A DNA stretch of 64,000 bases, from assembly GCA_028823955.1 (NCBI GenBank), contig JAPPFE010000044.1, positions 1 through 64,000 on the forward strand, written 5' to 3'. Positions 24,082 to 34,145 of this stretch are shown piece by piece. Made by a program: the position numbers and the translations under genes. Below the pieces are notes generated by a model. The model was not told where the DNA came from, searched no databases, and was given only the letters and a program-made list of their open reading frames with translations. How positions within the stretch are numbered: the first letter of the stretch is position 1; each line of letters opens with the position of its first letter. Source of the stretch: Candidatus Dadabacteria bacterium (GTDB taxonomy: Bacteria > Desulfobacterota_D > UBA1144 > Nemesobacterales > Nemesobacteraceae).

Positions 24082-25164
24082 ATGGAGAATGAAGCCGTGG
24101 TTATGCGAATAACAGTCTTAATGCTTTTTTTAACTGTCTGTTTTTTCCCCGGGCTCTCGCCCGCTCAGCCTCCAGACGCTCCAGTGGTGGTATCCGCGGT
24201 TGTCGAGAGGGAAGTGAAAAAGCCCCTCAGGCTTGTCGGCGCAACCTTTCCTGCCAGAAAATCCACCATATCAAGCGAGGTCGAAGGAGTAGTCGGGAAA
24301 ATGAACGCCGAGGAGGGTCAGTACGTAAAGAAGGGTGAGACCCTCGCCGAGATAAAGAACGACAAGATCCGTTTTGCCCTTGAGCAGCTTAAAAACGAGA
24401 GAAAGGAAGCCCTTGCGAGGGCCGAGCTTTCGGAAAAAGATTTTGCAAGGATGAAAGAGCTTTATGACAAGGGAATTATTTCTGACGGAGATTTTGACAG
24501 GGCGAGGACCCAGAGGGAGTCCGGCCAGGCCGGGCTGCTCAGCCTTGAAAGCCGCATCGAAATCGCCGAATACGATCTTGCGGCATCGAGAATTGCCGCC
24601 CCTTTTAACGGCTACGTGACTAAGCATCACGCCGAAGCGGGACAGTGGCTCGGCGTGGGGGACCAGGTGGTTTCCTTTGTGGACATAGACACGATAGAGG
24701 TAATGGCGGGGGTCCCCGAGAGGTACGTAGACGACATAAGCGAGGGCATGGAGGTCGAGGTCATACTGCCCTCTCACAATCGGCTTACCATTCCCGCAGA
24801 GATCTCTTCAGTCATCCCGGACGCGGACCCGAGAACCGTATCCTTCCCGGTAAGGGTGGTGCTTGAGAATCCCAACCATACGATAAAATCCTCAGCTTCG
24901 GCCGTAATCATGGTAAGGATCGGCGAAACCGAGAAAATAAAGCTCGTACCGAAAGACTCCATAGTCAGATCTCCCCAGGGCACCATGGTTTTTGCCGTGA
25001 GGGAAGGCCTCGCGCACCCTGTGCCGGTAGAAGAAAAGGGCTGGTATGAGGGCTTCACTCACGTTGAAGGGGGAATAAGCGTAGGCGAGAGTGTGGTCGT
25101 AAGAGGAAACGAGAGACTCAGGCCCATGCAGAAAGTCAGGATCACTGACACCATAGAGCAATGA
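24082..25164 (+). CDS. RND efflux system periplasmic adaptor (membrane fusion protein)
   Basis: Signal peptide; GVVGKMNAEEGQYVKKGETLAEI and AGQWLGVGDQVVSFVDIDTIEVMAGVPERYV. Confidence 0.9.
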   Translation: MENEAVVMRITVLMLFLTVCFFPGLSPAQPPDAPVVVSAVVEREVKKPLRLVGATFPARKSTISSEVEGVVGKMNAEEGQYVKKGETLAEIKNDKIRFALEQLKNERKEALARAELSEKDFARMKELYDKGIISDGDFDRARTQRESGQAGLLSLESRIEIAEYDLAASRIAAPFNGYVTKHHAEAGQWLGVGDQVVSFVDIDTIEVMAGVPERYVDDISEGMEVEVILPSHNRLTIPAEISSVIPDADPRTVSFPVRVVLENPNHTIKSSASAVIMVRIGETEKIKLVPKDSIVRSPQGTMVFAVREGLAHPVPVEEKGWYEGFTHVEGGISVGESVVVRGNERLRPMQKVRITDTIEQ

Positions 25165-28100
25165 ATCTTGTCGAGACCTCTATAAAAAATCCCGTAACCG
25201 TAGCCGTCGGCGTTATATTCCTTGTTATTTTCGGGATTATCTCGCTCTTTAGAATTCCCGTTCAGCTTACCCCGGACGTCGAGACGCTCAGGGTTACCGT
25301 GAGCACCTTCTGGAGAGGGGCAAGCCCCTTTGAGATGGAAAGCGAGGTGGTAAACGAGCAGGAAGACGAGCTCAGGGGAATAACGGGACTCAGAAGGCTT
25401 GACAGCGAGAGCTCGGAGAATTCCTCCGAGGTAATACTCGAGTTTGAAGTTGGCGCCGACATTGACTCCAAGGTGGTCAAGGTGTCGAACAGGCTTGACC
25501 AGGTAAAGGAATACCCGGACGAGGTCGAGCGGCCCGTGATAACCACCGTCGATCCCAGGGCAAACGCCATGGCGTGGTTTATCCTGAAGCCTCTTCCTGA
25601 CAATCCAGCTGATATAAATCTCTACTACGATTTCGCGGACGAGATAATCCGCACCAGGCTTGAGAGGGTTCCCGGAGTCGGGGCCTCAAACGTGTTCGGC
25701 GGAAGGGAGCGGCTTATAGAGGTTCTTTTCGATCCCGCCGCGCTTGCCAAGAGGAATATTACGATAGCTGGGCTTGCCGCCTCCATTGACAGGGAGAATG
25801 AGAATTTCAGCGCCGGTTCCTTTAACGAGGGCAAAAGGCAGTATCTCGTTCGAACCGTCGGAGAGTACAGAACCATGCGGGATATAGAAAACATAGTAGT
25901 GGCTACTGCGCAAAGCGGTCTTCCCGTTTACCTGAGGGACGTTGCCACTGTCCGCATCGGGTACGAGGATCCGGGCTACACCGTGAGGCAGAACGGAGAG
26001 CCCTGCATTGCCGTTAACGTGCTTCGCGAAAGCGGGGCGAACTCAATAGAGGTTAAGGAGGGCATCTTTGCGGCCGTTGAAGAACTGAATGAGGGAGTCC
26101 TCAAGGAAAACGGACTTCGCCTCCGGAATGTCTACGAAGAGACCGGGTACATAAAAAACGCGATAAAGCTCGTGAGGGGAAATCTTATTATAGGCGGTGT
26201 GCTTGCCATAACGGTTCTTCTTCTTTTCCTGAGAAGCGCGAGCAGCACGATGATCGTGGCAATCGCCATACCGTCAAGCGTCATAGGGACTTTCATAGTT
26301 TTCGAGGCGCTCGGGCGCACCTTAAACGTGGTCAGTCTCGCGGGGATGAGTTTCGCCGTCGGCATGGTCATAGACAACTCGATCGTGGTTCTTGAAAACG
26401 TGTACCGCCACATGCAGATGGGAAAATCGAGGATGAAGGCAGCCTATGACGGCACGACCGAGGTCTGGGGGGCGGTGCTTGCAAGCACCCTCACCACGGC
26501 CGCCGTGTTCATTCCGATCATGTTCATTCAGGAACAGACGGGACAGCTGTTTCGCGACATAGCCATAGCGATCAGCGTCTCCGTCATACTTAGTCTTCTT
26601 GTTTCCATAACCGTCATACCGTCTGCGTCTTCAAAGTACCTCTCCGCGAAGGGCGCGGAATCCCTTGAACGCCTTCATATCATGTCGCGGCTGTTCAGTT
26701 TCGCGGGAAGGGTATCCGGCTTTATAAACCGCTTTACCGAGGAGATAATGACAAGCGTCAGGAAAAGGGCGGTTCTCGTGGGTTCCTTCACCCTCTTGTC
26801 GATAGTGCTTATAATCGCCGTCTTTCCCAAGACCGAGTACCTGCCCACGGGAAACAGGAACCTGCTTTTCGGGATACTTATCCCGCCTCCCGGATACAAT
26901 GTCGAGGAATATACTGCCATCGGAAAGCAGCTTGAGGCTGACCTCGAACCCTACATGAACGGAAAGACCGCGACCGGGAAAGATCTCCCGCGGATAAAGA
27001 ATTTTTTCTACGTCGCGAGGGGAAAACAGATTTTCATGGGCGCGGTCGCCGAGAACAGAAAGGAACTCAAGGAACTTTTTCCCGTTCTTCAACGGGCCTT
27101 ATCCAAGGTCCCGGGAACGTTCGGCGTGATAATCCAGCCCAGCATCTTTAACGCCAACATAGGCGAGGGGAGGTCGATAGACGTTAACGTCACGGGAGAT
27201 GATCTGGATGAGATACTGAGGACCGCCAGGAGCGTGTTTTTCATGTCGATGGAGAGCATTCCCGGGGCGCAGATAAGACCGATTCCGAGCCTTGATCTCG
27301 GGAACCCCGAGCTCAGGATCGTTACTGAGCGGGAGGCGGCTTCCCGGGTCGGGATCACCAACAGCGAGCTCGGGTTTACGGTGAGATCCCTGATAGACGG
27401 CGTCCAGGCAAGCGAGTTTAACCTTGAGGGACAGGAGGTCGACATAGTCTTGCGGGCGGAGCAGGATTTCTCCGAGAGAACCCAGGATATTGAGAACATA
27501 ATGATCACTTCTCCGAGCGGGCAGGTAATTACCGTGGGAGCCCTGGCCAGGGTCAGTCTTGAAAACGGCCCGGAGCAGATAAATCACTACGAAAGACAAA
27601 GGGTTATAACGATACAGATAACTCCTCCCGAGGAAGTTGCGCTTGAGGAGGCGATAGAGACCGTTAACGACGACATAATCTCCGTGCTTCGGCAAAGCGG
27701 CCAGGTGGGGGAGCGAACCGGTTTTGTCCTTGCCGGGACAGCGGACAAGCTCGCAACGGCAAAAGACGCGCTTCAGTGGAACTTTTTTCTGGCCGTGGTG
27801 ATATCGTTTCTGCTGATGGCGGCTCTTTTCGGGAGTTTTCTCCATCCGCTTGTTATCCTGGTCACGGTTCCGTTTGCCTCCCTCGGAGGGTTCCTCGGGC
27901 TTTTCATCCTTAACCTGTTCACGTACCAGCCGCTTGATATACTGACGATGCTGGGCTTTGTGATTCTCATAGGAATAGTCATTAACAACGCCATACTCAT
28001 AGTCCACCAGGCGCTTAACAACATCCGGGCGGGCATGGAGCAGCAGGAGGCCATACGCGAATCGGTAAGAGTGAGGATCAGGCCGATCTTCATGAGCACC

Positions 28101-28283
28101 CTCACGAGCGTATTCGGCATGCTTCCCCTTGTGCTTGCCCCGGGGGAAGGCTCTGAGCTCTACAAGGGCCTTGGAAGCGTCGTGGTCGGCGGACTTGTTC
28201 TCTCCACGGTCTTCACCCTGTTTCTGATCCCTTCCGTTTTCAGCCTAATGCTAGAGTTCCGAAGAAGGCCCTCCTTCTTATGA
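25161..28283 (+). CDS. RND efflux transporter permease (AcrB/HAE1 family)
   Basis: 1040 aa; SLAGMSFAVGMVIDNSIVVLENVYRHMQMG, ILTMLGFVILIGIVINNAILIVHQALNNIR, IRPIFMSTLTSVFGMLPLVLAPGEGSELYKGLG. Confidence 0.94.
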   Translation: MNLVETSIKNPVTVAVGVIFLVIFGIISLFRIPVQLTPDVETLRVTVSTFWRGASPFEMESEVVNEQEDELRGITGLRRLDSESSENSSEVILEFEVGADIDSKVVKVSNRLDQVKEYPDEVERPVITTVDPRANAMAWFILKPLPDNPADINLYYDFADEIIRTRLERVPGVGASNVFGGRERLIEVLFDPAALAKRNITIAGLAASIDRENENFSAGSFNEGKRQYLVRTVGEYRTMRDIENIVVATAQSGLPVYLRDVATVRIGYEDPGYTVRQNGEPCIAVNVLRESGANSIEVKEGIFAAVEELNEGVLKENGLRLRNVYEETGYIKNAIKLVRGNLIIGGVLAITVLLLFLRSASSTMIVAIAIPSSVIGTFIVFEALGRTLNVVSLAGMSFAVGMVIDNSIVVLENVYRHMQMGKSRMKAAYDGTTEVWGAVLASTLTTAAVFIPIMFIQEQTGQLFRDIAIAISVSVILSLLVSITVIPSASSKYLSAKGAESLERLHIMSRLFSFAGRVSGFINRFTEEIMTSVRKRAVLVGSFTLLSIVLIIAVFPKTEYLPTGNRNLLFGILIPPPGYNVEEYTAIGKQLEADLEPYMNGKTATGKDLPRIKNFFYVARGKQIFMGAVAENRKELKELFPVLQRALSKVPGTFGVIIQPSIFNANIGEGRSIDVNVTGDDLDEILRTARSVFFMSMESIPGAQIRPIPSLDLGNPELRIVTEREAASRVGITNSELGFTVRSLIDGVQASEFNLEGQEVDIVLRAEQDFSERTQDIENIMITSPSGQVITVGALARVSLENGPEQINHYERQRVITIQITPPEEVALEEAIETVNDDIISVLRQSGQVGERTGFVLAGTADKLATAKDALQWNFFLAVVISFLLMAALFGSFLHPLVILVTVPFASLGGFLGLFILNLFTYQPLDILTMLGFVILIGIVINNAILIVHQALNNIRAGMEQQEAIRESVRVRIRPIFMSTLTSVFGMLPLVLAPGEGSELYKGLGSVVVGGLVLSTVFTLFLIPSVFSLMLEFRRRPSFL

Positions 28284-28351
28284 AACCGGTTTTGTTTGTG
28301 GCATAATAAATTCCCTGACTGAAATTGACAATCATTTGGAGGGAATCTTAA

Positions 28352-29740
28352 ATGGCTAAGACGAAATACAGGGTGGAATCCGACTCGATGGGAAAGATGA
28401 AAGTTCCCTCGGACGCTTATTACGGGGCGCAGACGGCAAGGGCGGTTGAGAACTTTCCCGTGAGCGGACGCACTCTTCCAAGGGAATTCATAAGGGCGAT
28501 GGGTCTTGTGAAACTGGCCGCCGCGCATACAAACGCAGAACTCGGATTCTTGAAGAAGGGTGCCGCGCGGGCCATAGGGAGAGCCGCGCAGGAGGTTGTC
28601 GATGGAAAGCTTGACGATCATTTCGTGGTGGATGTTTTTCAGACGGGTTCTGGCACCTCGACAAACATGAACACGAATGAAGTGATAGCAAACAGGGCGA
28701 CCGAGATACTTAAGGGAAAGACCCGGGTGCATCCGAACGACCATGTGAACATGGGTCAGTCAAGCAATGACGTGATCCCCACGGCCATGCATGTCTCTTC
28801 CCTTGAGGCGATAGAAAAAGACCTTATACCGTCGCTTGAGTATCTTCGCGACGCGCTCTCGAAAAAGGCAAAGGAGTTTGATCACATAGTAAAGATAGGG
28901 CGCACCCACCTTATGGACGCTACCCCTATACGGCTCGGCCAGGAGTTCAGCGGGTACGCGAGCATGGTTGATCACGGAATCTCGAGATTAAAGAGGACAA
29001 GAACCGACCTTTCAGAACTTGCCATAGGAGGGACTGCGATTGGCACGGGGATAAACACCCACAGGGATTTCGGAAAGAAGGTTGCGGCAAGGATAACCGA
29101 GGCTACGGGGGTTAAGTTCAGGGAGGCTAAAAATCACTTCGAGGCCCAGGCGTCAAAGGACGCGGTTGTTCAGGCAAGCGGAGCACTCAAGACGGTATCT
29201 GTGAGCCTCATTAAGATAGCAAATGACATACGGTGGCTTGGAAGCGGCCCGCGCTGCGGCTTCGGGGAGATCCTTCTGCCCGCTATACAGCCGGGTTCGT
29301 CCATTATGCCGGGGAAGGTTAACCCGGTGATCGGCGAGTCGGTTACGCAGGTCGCGGCCCAGGTGATCGGGAACGATGCGGCGATAACGATCGGAGGGCA
29401 GTCGGGGAATTTCGAGCTTAACGTGATGATGCCCATGATGGCGGACAATCTCCTTCAGTCGATAAGGCTTCTCTCGAGGGTATGCACCGTGTTTGTCGAC
29501 AAGTGCATCTCTGGTATAGAGGCGGACGAAGAGCGCTGCGGGGAAACCATCGAGCAGAGCCTCGCCATGTGCACCAGCCTCGCGCCGATCATAGGTTATG
29601 ACAATGCGGCTGCGATTGCGAAGGAAGCCTACGCTTCGGGGAGCACCATCAGGGAAGTTGCAAGGAAAAAGGGAGTGCTTTCAGACGAGGAACTTGACAG
29701 GGTCCTTGACCCGCTGTCGATGACAAAGCCGGTTTCGTAG
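28352..29740 (+). CDS. fumC: Class II fumarate hydratase
   Basis: YRVESDSMGKMKVPSDAYYGAQTARAVENFP, GSGTSTNMNTNEVIANRA, GSSIMPGKVNPV. Confidence 0.95.
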   Translation: MAKTKYRVESDSMGKMKVPSDAYYGAQTARAVENFPVSGRTLPREFIRAMGLVKLAAAHTNAELGFLKKGAARAIGRAAQEVVDGKLDDHFVVDVFQTGSGTSTNMNTNEVIANRATEILKGKTRVHPNDHVNMGQSSNDVIPTAMHVSSLEAIEKDLIPSLEYLRDALSKKAKEFDHIVKIGRTHLMDATPIRLGQEFSGYASMVDHGISRLKRTRTDLSELAIGGTAIGTGINTHRDFGKKVAARITEATGVKFREAKNHFEAQASKDAVVQASGALKTVSVSLIKIANDIRWLGSGPRCGFGEILLPAIQPGSSIMPGKVNPVIGESVTQVAAQVIGNDAAITIGGQSGNFELNVMMPMMADNLLQSIRLLSRVCTVFVDKCISGIEADEERCGETIEQSLAMCTSLAPIIGYDNAAAIAKEAYASGSTIREVARKKGVLSDEELDRVLDPLSMTKPVS

Positions 29741-29796
29741 CGCCTTGGGCCCGGACGGCTGTTTGGTGGTACAGAGTATTTTCGACGGTTGGAAGA

Positions 29797-30255
29797 ATGA
29801 GGAAGATTCTTTTAGTTTTTCTGCTTTTTTTGGCGGTTCCGGTTTCTTCTTACGGAAAAGAAGAGGTTTACAAGACCTATACCGATATCGGAAAACTTGA
29901 ACCGCCGGCTGTAACCATTTCGCAGGTTCTCTCCTCACGTGATGAGTTTGACAGAAAGATATTCACCCTTGACGGGCAGGTGGGCGAACTGCGGTTCAAG
30001 AAGATGGTGAACGGAAGGAAGTTCACCCTGTTTCAGTTTTTTGAGAATGATCCGGAGAGAAGAATAAACGTTTACGCCAGAGGGTTCGTGGAAGGTATTG
30101 AGAACGGGAGCAAGATAAGGATCTGGGGCCGCTACAGCAAGCATAAAAGGTATTTTCTTTCCAAGCGCAAGAACATTATGAAGGCGAAAAAAATTCAGAT
30201 CGATGGGGTTCCGGAATCGGTACAGAGTGGAACTGAAGAGGAAAGTTCTTCTTAG
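29797..30255 (+). CDS. Exported protein of unknown function, possible OB-fold
   Basis: Signal peptide MRKILLVFLLFLAVPVSSYG; DEFDRKIFTLDGQVGELRFKKMVNGRKFTLFQF...GSKIRIWGRY resembles OB-fold tRNA_anti-like pattern (inference). Confidence 0.55.
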   Translation: MRKILLVFLLFLAVPVSSYGKEEVYKTYTDIGKLEPPAVTISQVLSSRDEFDRKIFTLDGQVGELRFKKMVNGRKFTLFQFFENDPERRINVYARGFVEGIENGSKIRIWGRYSKHKRYFLSKRKNIMKAKKIQIDGVPESVQSGTEEESSS

Positions 30256-30352
30256 TGAGTTGGTGTGTCAAGGCTAACTTTCATTGCATAAGGCACTCAA
30301 CTCATTTACTTGTAGTATTAACGCTATAATAGCGACGTTAGGACATTTTTTT

Positions 30353-31516
30353 TCAAGAATTTTTTCTGACTTGATCCCAGACCCATATACTCCATTTTGG
30401 AACTCCTCCACGGGCCCCAGAACTAAGCGATAGACGAATCTCCTTCACGTTCCAAAAAAGACCTTCAACCGCACGGACTGCTTTAGTTGCATCATCTTCC
30501 TCTGGTACGCACATTCTATGTGCCCAATCATTTCTAGATTTTCGAACATCTTCGAGCAACTTATATAGGTCATAATCGAGTCGGTTATTTGTCTCCAGAA
30601 ATTCTATAATTACTGATGTTGTATAATCTCTTCCTTCCAACTTCTTTTTTCGTTTGCGAGTCATACGATTGCTAACCTTTATGTCTTTCTGCAGAGTATC
30701 CCAAGCTAATGAAAGAAGCTGTTCGCAAACAGTCCATGCTAAAACTACGGCTTCTCCATACCGTTTCTCAGCGCATCTGCATGCAGCTATGTAAGCCGCT
30801 TCAATCCACTGGATTAGATTGGCGTCCTCTAGAGAAAGTATTTGATCGAGCAGCTTAAATGAATGTTCGATGACTTCTTTTTCCAGAATGCGGCGCGGGA
30901 AAGGCTGAATTCGTTGTACTCGATCTTTATTATTTAAAACGTTGCGCCCAAGGGCCCGTATATCTTCAATGTCGTCCCTGTAAGAAAAAACCGTGTCGAA
31001 AGTGAGTGCTTTGAGTGTGTTCCAAGAAGTTACAGGTAATCCCATCGCCGCGCTACGTCTTTTCACGGTTTTTTCCGAAGTCGTCAAGCACACTTGGTGG
31101 ACATTCATGACTTGCGCCCTAAAAACTGCATAGTTCTCGGCTTCATCTTCGGCGTTGGATGTTTCTAGGGGTATGCGATGAGGATTTCCCGGATCCGGAA
31201 TTCGATACCCAGGAATTATAACTAGTGGTGCAAGTGGCCAATAGGAGAAATCAAAAAGAAAAGTTCCATCGCGTTGTACACGAACCTCAATGCCACAATT
31301 CAGTATTGTCTTGAAAACTACAGCGTGGTGAATATCTGGATTTAGAATCGATACCGAGTCGGGATCAGGTTCTTCACCGACCCACACCGCTGGTATTCGA
31401 AAATAACCCTCAACCCCGGGTGAAACCCTGTCTGGCTTAATGGAAGGATCATCTGTCGGTTTCTTGAATAGTGATTCATCGTCTGTTGATCGATATGCCT
31501 GTGGGGGTTTGTCCAT
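30353..31516 (-). CDS. Hypothetical protein with C-terminal HEPN-like motif (putative ribonuclease/toxin)
   Basis: 387 aa; all-helical-looking C-terminus with LLEDVRKSRNDWAHRM = R-X4-H (RNDWAH) HEPN signature. Confidence 0.6.
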   Translation of the reverse strand: MDKPPQAYRSTDDESLFKKPTDDPSIKPDRVSPGVEGYFRIPAVWVGEEPDPDSVSILNPDIHHAVVFKTILNCGIEVRVQRDGTFLFDFSYWPLAPLVIIPGYRIPDPGNPHRIPLETSNAEDEAENYAVFRAQVMNVHQVCLTTSEKTVKRRSAAMGLPVTSWNTLKALTFDTVFSYRDDIEDIRALGRNVLNNKDRVQRIQPFPRRILEKEVIEHSFKLLDQILSLEDANLIQWIEAAYIAACRCAEKRYGEAVVLAWTVCEQLLSLAWDTLQKDIKVSNRMTRKRKKKLEGRDYTTSVIIEFLETNNRLDYDLYKLLEDVRKSRNDWAHRMCVPEEDDATKAVRAVEGLFWNVKEIRLSLSSGARGGVPKWSIWVWDQVRKNS

Positions 31517-31859
31517 TCTTTACCCTTTGACTGGCCCTGTAATGCGGTAGTCCAGTATACACAACCATAGCTCTGGTACATAATCTCCAAATCACCTTCT
31601 TTAGCAGACTTGAATTACAAAGTGACCTAGCTAAAGGTGTCAAAAAACGGTTGGTTTGTGAAAGCAACCTTCAGTTCCTAAATGAATGTGGCGATTCTCT
31701 TCGGACGAAAAAATTGTGTAGAATTAAATATTTAAAAGGTCTTACCAACTGTACCGTACGAATTTCGGGTCAGTATATCTGAATCGGTTTTTTATAAACC
31801 TGACTTTTAAGAAAACACTCACAAAAAAAGTAATGTCGGGGAAAATATTTTAAAAAATT

Positions 31860-33119
31860 ATGTCATCCAATGATAAGTTTGATTGGGGAGATGGGCTCCC
31901 TAAGCTTGAAATCCATAGTCGGGCCAAGCATGAAATTCTTCGAGAATATATAATTTCATATCTAAAAGTTGTTTGTCAGCCACAACGAATGCCCGAATTT
32001 AAAATTGCTCTAGTTGATGGATTTGCAGGAGGCGGAAGATATGAAGGTGGGAAGGTAGGTTCTCCTTTTGTTCTAATGCAGTCAGTAGATGAAGCCGAAT
32101 ATCTTATAAACTGTTCGCGTAATCCAACAACTCAGGTCAACATAAGAGCGAACTATTATTTTGTAGAGAAAAACAAGAATAACTACTTATATTTGCGACA
32201 AAGCATAAATGATAGCGAATACAAATCGAAACTTGGTGAAACCTTGTTCTTATTTAGGGGGGAATTTAAAGATTATCTTAAGAAAATAGTAGAAAGCATT
32301 AAAAGAACATCTCCTAGGGGAGGGGGAGGAGCAATATTTTTCCTTGATCAAACCGGATACACAGATGTCTCTATAGAGGATATGCAATATATCAGAAAGA
32401 ATCTTCCTCAGTCAGAAATCATTGTTACTGTTAGTATTGACTGGTTAATTGACTTTATTGAAGATGAAGAGAGCTTGAAAAGGACAACTGATAGTATTGG
32501 AATTACTCAATATTTGGACATAGATGAAATAGTAAGAATCAAGAAAGAAAAGTCAGTTGAATGGAGATCAATTATAGAATCAAAATTTTCAGTCGCATTT
32601 CAGAAAGCCGCTGAATACCGATTTTTCATACCGTTTTTCATAGAACCACTATATGGTCATAGAGGGTACTGGTTACTGCATCTCTCATCTAATGTTCGAG
32701 CTCATAATGTTATGATGCAATGTATATGGGACAAGGGTAATTTCATGAAGCATTATGGCAAGACTGGGCTGGACATATATAAAATTGCTTACAAGCCTTC
32801 TAACGGGGCAATACTGCCGGGAATGTCCTTTACGGAAGTGGAAAGAAAGCATCATAAAAAGGGGCTTATAGAAAAGATGCCCAGTTACATATGGGAAAAT
32901 GGGGGTGGATTATTGAAGGAGATTGTGGAGGATACTTGCAACAATACTGCAGCTGATTTGTCGCTGTATAAAGAGAGTTTGTCGGAAATTTGGGATCAAG
33001 GAGATATAGATGTTCGCGGCAAGGGCGGTGGAAAGAAGAAGAAACGGGAAATACACGACAGTGATATAATAATTCCCAATAGACAAAGATCATTTTTGTT
33101 TTTTCGAAACGGAGATTGA
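31860..33119 (+). CDS. tcmP: Three-Cys-motif partner protein TcmP
   Basis: KLEIHSRAKHEILREYIISYLKVVCQ...KIALVDGFAGGGRYEGGKVGSPFVLMQSVDEAE; next to a three-Cys Gp37/Gp68-like gene. Confidence 0.85.
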   Translation: MSSNDKFDWGDGLPKLEIHSRAKHEILREYIISYLKVVCQPQRMPEFKIALVDGFAGGGRYEGGKVGSPFVLMQSVDEAEYLINCSRNPTTQVNIRANYYFVEKNKNNYLYLRQSINDSEYKSKLGETLFLFRGEFKDYLKKIVESIKRTSPRGGGGAIFFLDQTGYTDVSIEDMQYIRKNLPQSEIIVTVSIDWLIDFIEDEESLKRTTDSIGITQYLDIDEIVRIKKEKSVEWRSIIESKFSVAFQKAAEYRFFIPFFIEPLYGHRGYWLLHLSSNVRAHNVMMQCIWDKGNFMKHYGKTGLDIYKIAYKPSNGAILPGMSFTEVERKHHKKGLIEKMPSYIWENGGGLLKEIVEDTCNNTAADLSLYKESLSEIWDQGDIDVRGKGGGKKKKREIHDSDIIIPNRQRSFLFFRNGD

Positions 33120-33122
33120 CTC

Positions 33123-33890
33123 ATGGGTATATCAAAGATTGAATGGACAGAGCAAACTTGGAATCCTGTTACAGGATGCACCAAGATATCTGCAGGTTGT
33201 AAAAATTGCTATGCGGAAGTGATGGCAAAAAGGTTGCAAGCAGCGAAGGTTCCTGGATACGAATCTGGATTCGAAGTCAAGCTTCACCCCGGGCGATTAA
33301 ACCAGCCACTTAATCGTAAAATAGCGACCATGTATTTTGTCAATTCAATGAGCGATTTATTTCACCCTAAAGTTCCATTTCATTTCATAGATAGAGTTTT
33401 TAAGGTCATGAGCGAAACCCCGCAACACATCTATCAGATACTGACCAAAAGACCAGACAGAATGAAACGTTATTTTAATGCAAGGGAAGTTCCTCAGAAT
33501 GCTTGGCTTGGTGTCTCAGTGGAAAATCAAAAGCATGGACTACCCCGCATTAATGTTCTAAGAGAGATTAAGGCAGACATACTTTTTCTTTCGATTGAAC
33601 CCTTGCTTGAAGAGTTGGGGGAAATAAATCTATCTAACCTCCACTGGGTAATAGTTGGAGGGGAGTCTGGATCTAAGGCTCGTCCCATGAAGCCGCAATG
33701 GGTGGAGTCTATTCAGGTTCAGTGTAAGGATCAGAACATCCCTTTCTTTTTTAAGCAGTGGGGAACTTGGGGGCCTGATGGTATACGCCGAAGTAAAAAA
33801 GCCAATGGCAGACTCCTTAATAACAGAATGTGGAATGAAATGCCTGTTCTATCAAAATATAAAGAGAATCAACTACTAAAATTCTTTTAA
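33123..33890 (+). CDS. Phage Gp37/Gp68 (DUF5131) family protein with three-Cys motif
   Basis: SKIEWTEQTWNPVTGCTKISAGCKNCYAEVMAKRLQ, LTKRPDRMKRYF, NAWLGVSVENQ, WVIVGGESGSKARPM, FFFKQWG. Confidence 0.9.
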   Translation: MGISKIEWTEQTWNPVTGCTKISAGCKNCYAEVMAKRLQAAKVPGYESGFEVKLHPGRLNQPLNRKIATMYFVNSMSDLFHPKVPFHFIDRVFKVMSETPQHIYQILTKRPDRMKRYFNAREVPQNAWLGVSVENQKHGLPRINVLREIKADILFLSIEPLLEELGEINLSNLHWVIVGGESGSKARPMKPQWVESIQVQCKDQNIPFFFKQWGTWGPDGIRRSKKANGRLLNNRMWNEMPVLSKYKENQLLKFF

Positions 33891-34145
33891 CCAAGAGAGA
33901 TTATGCTCAAGTTCTCTGGGCACTCGGTTTGAGAATAAATCGGATAAGTGTGGAAAGTCCCTGAGAAAAGCCATGACCGAGATAGAAAAACCAGAGGTAA
34001 TTCACAGGAGAAATTGTTGCTGCCTCTGCCTTCCTATTGACGGCCTCTCTTTGCTGCTTGTATCATTTCAATATCTGCACCAGTAAACGACCTTGAAAAA
34101 AGATACAAACCATCCGGGTTTATGTGGTGACTGGAAAAGACTACC

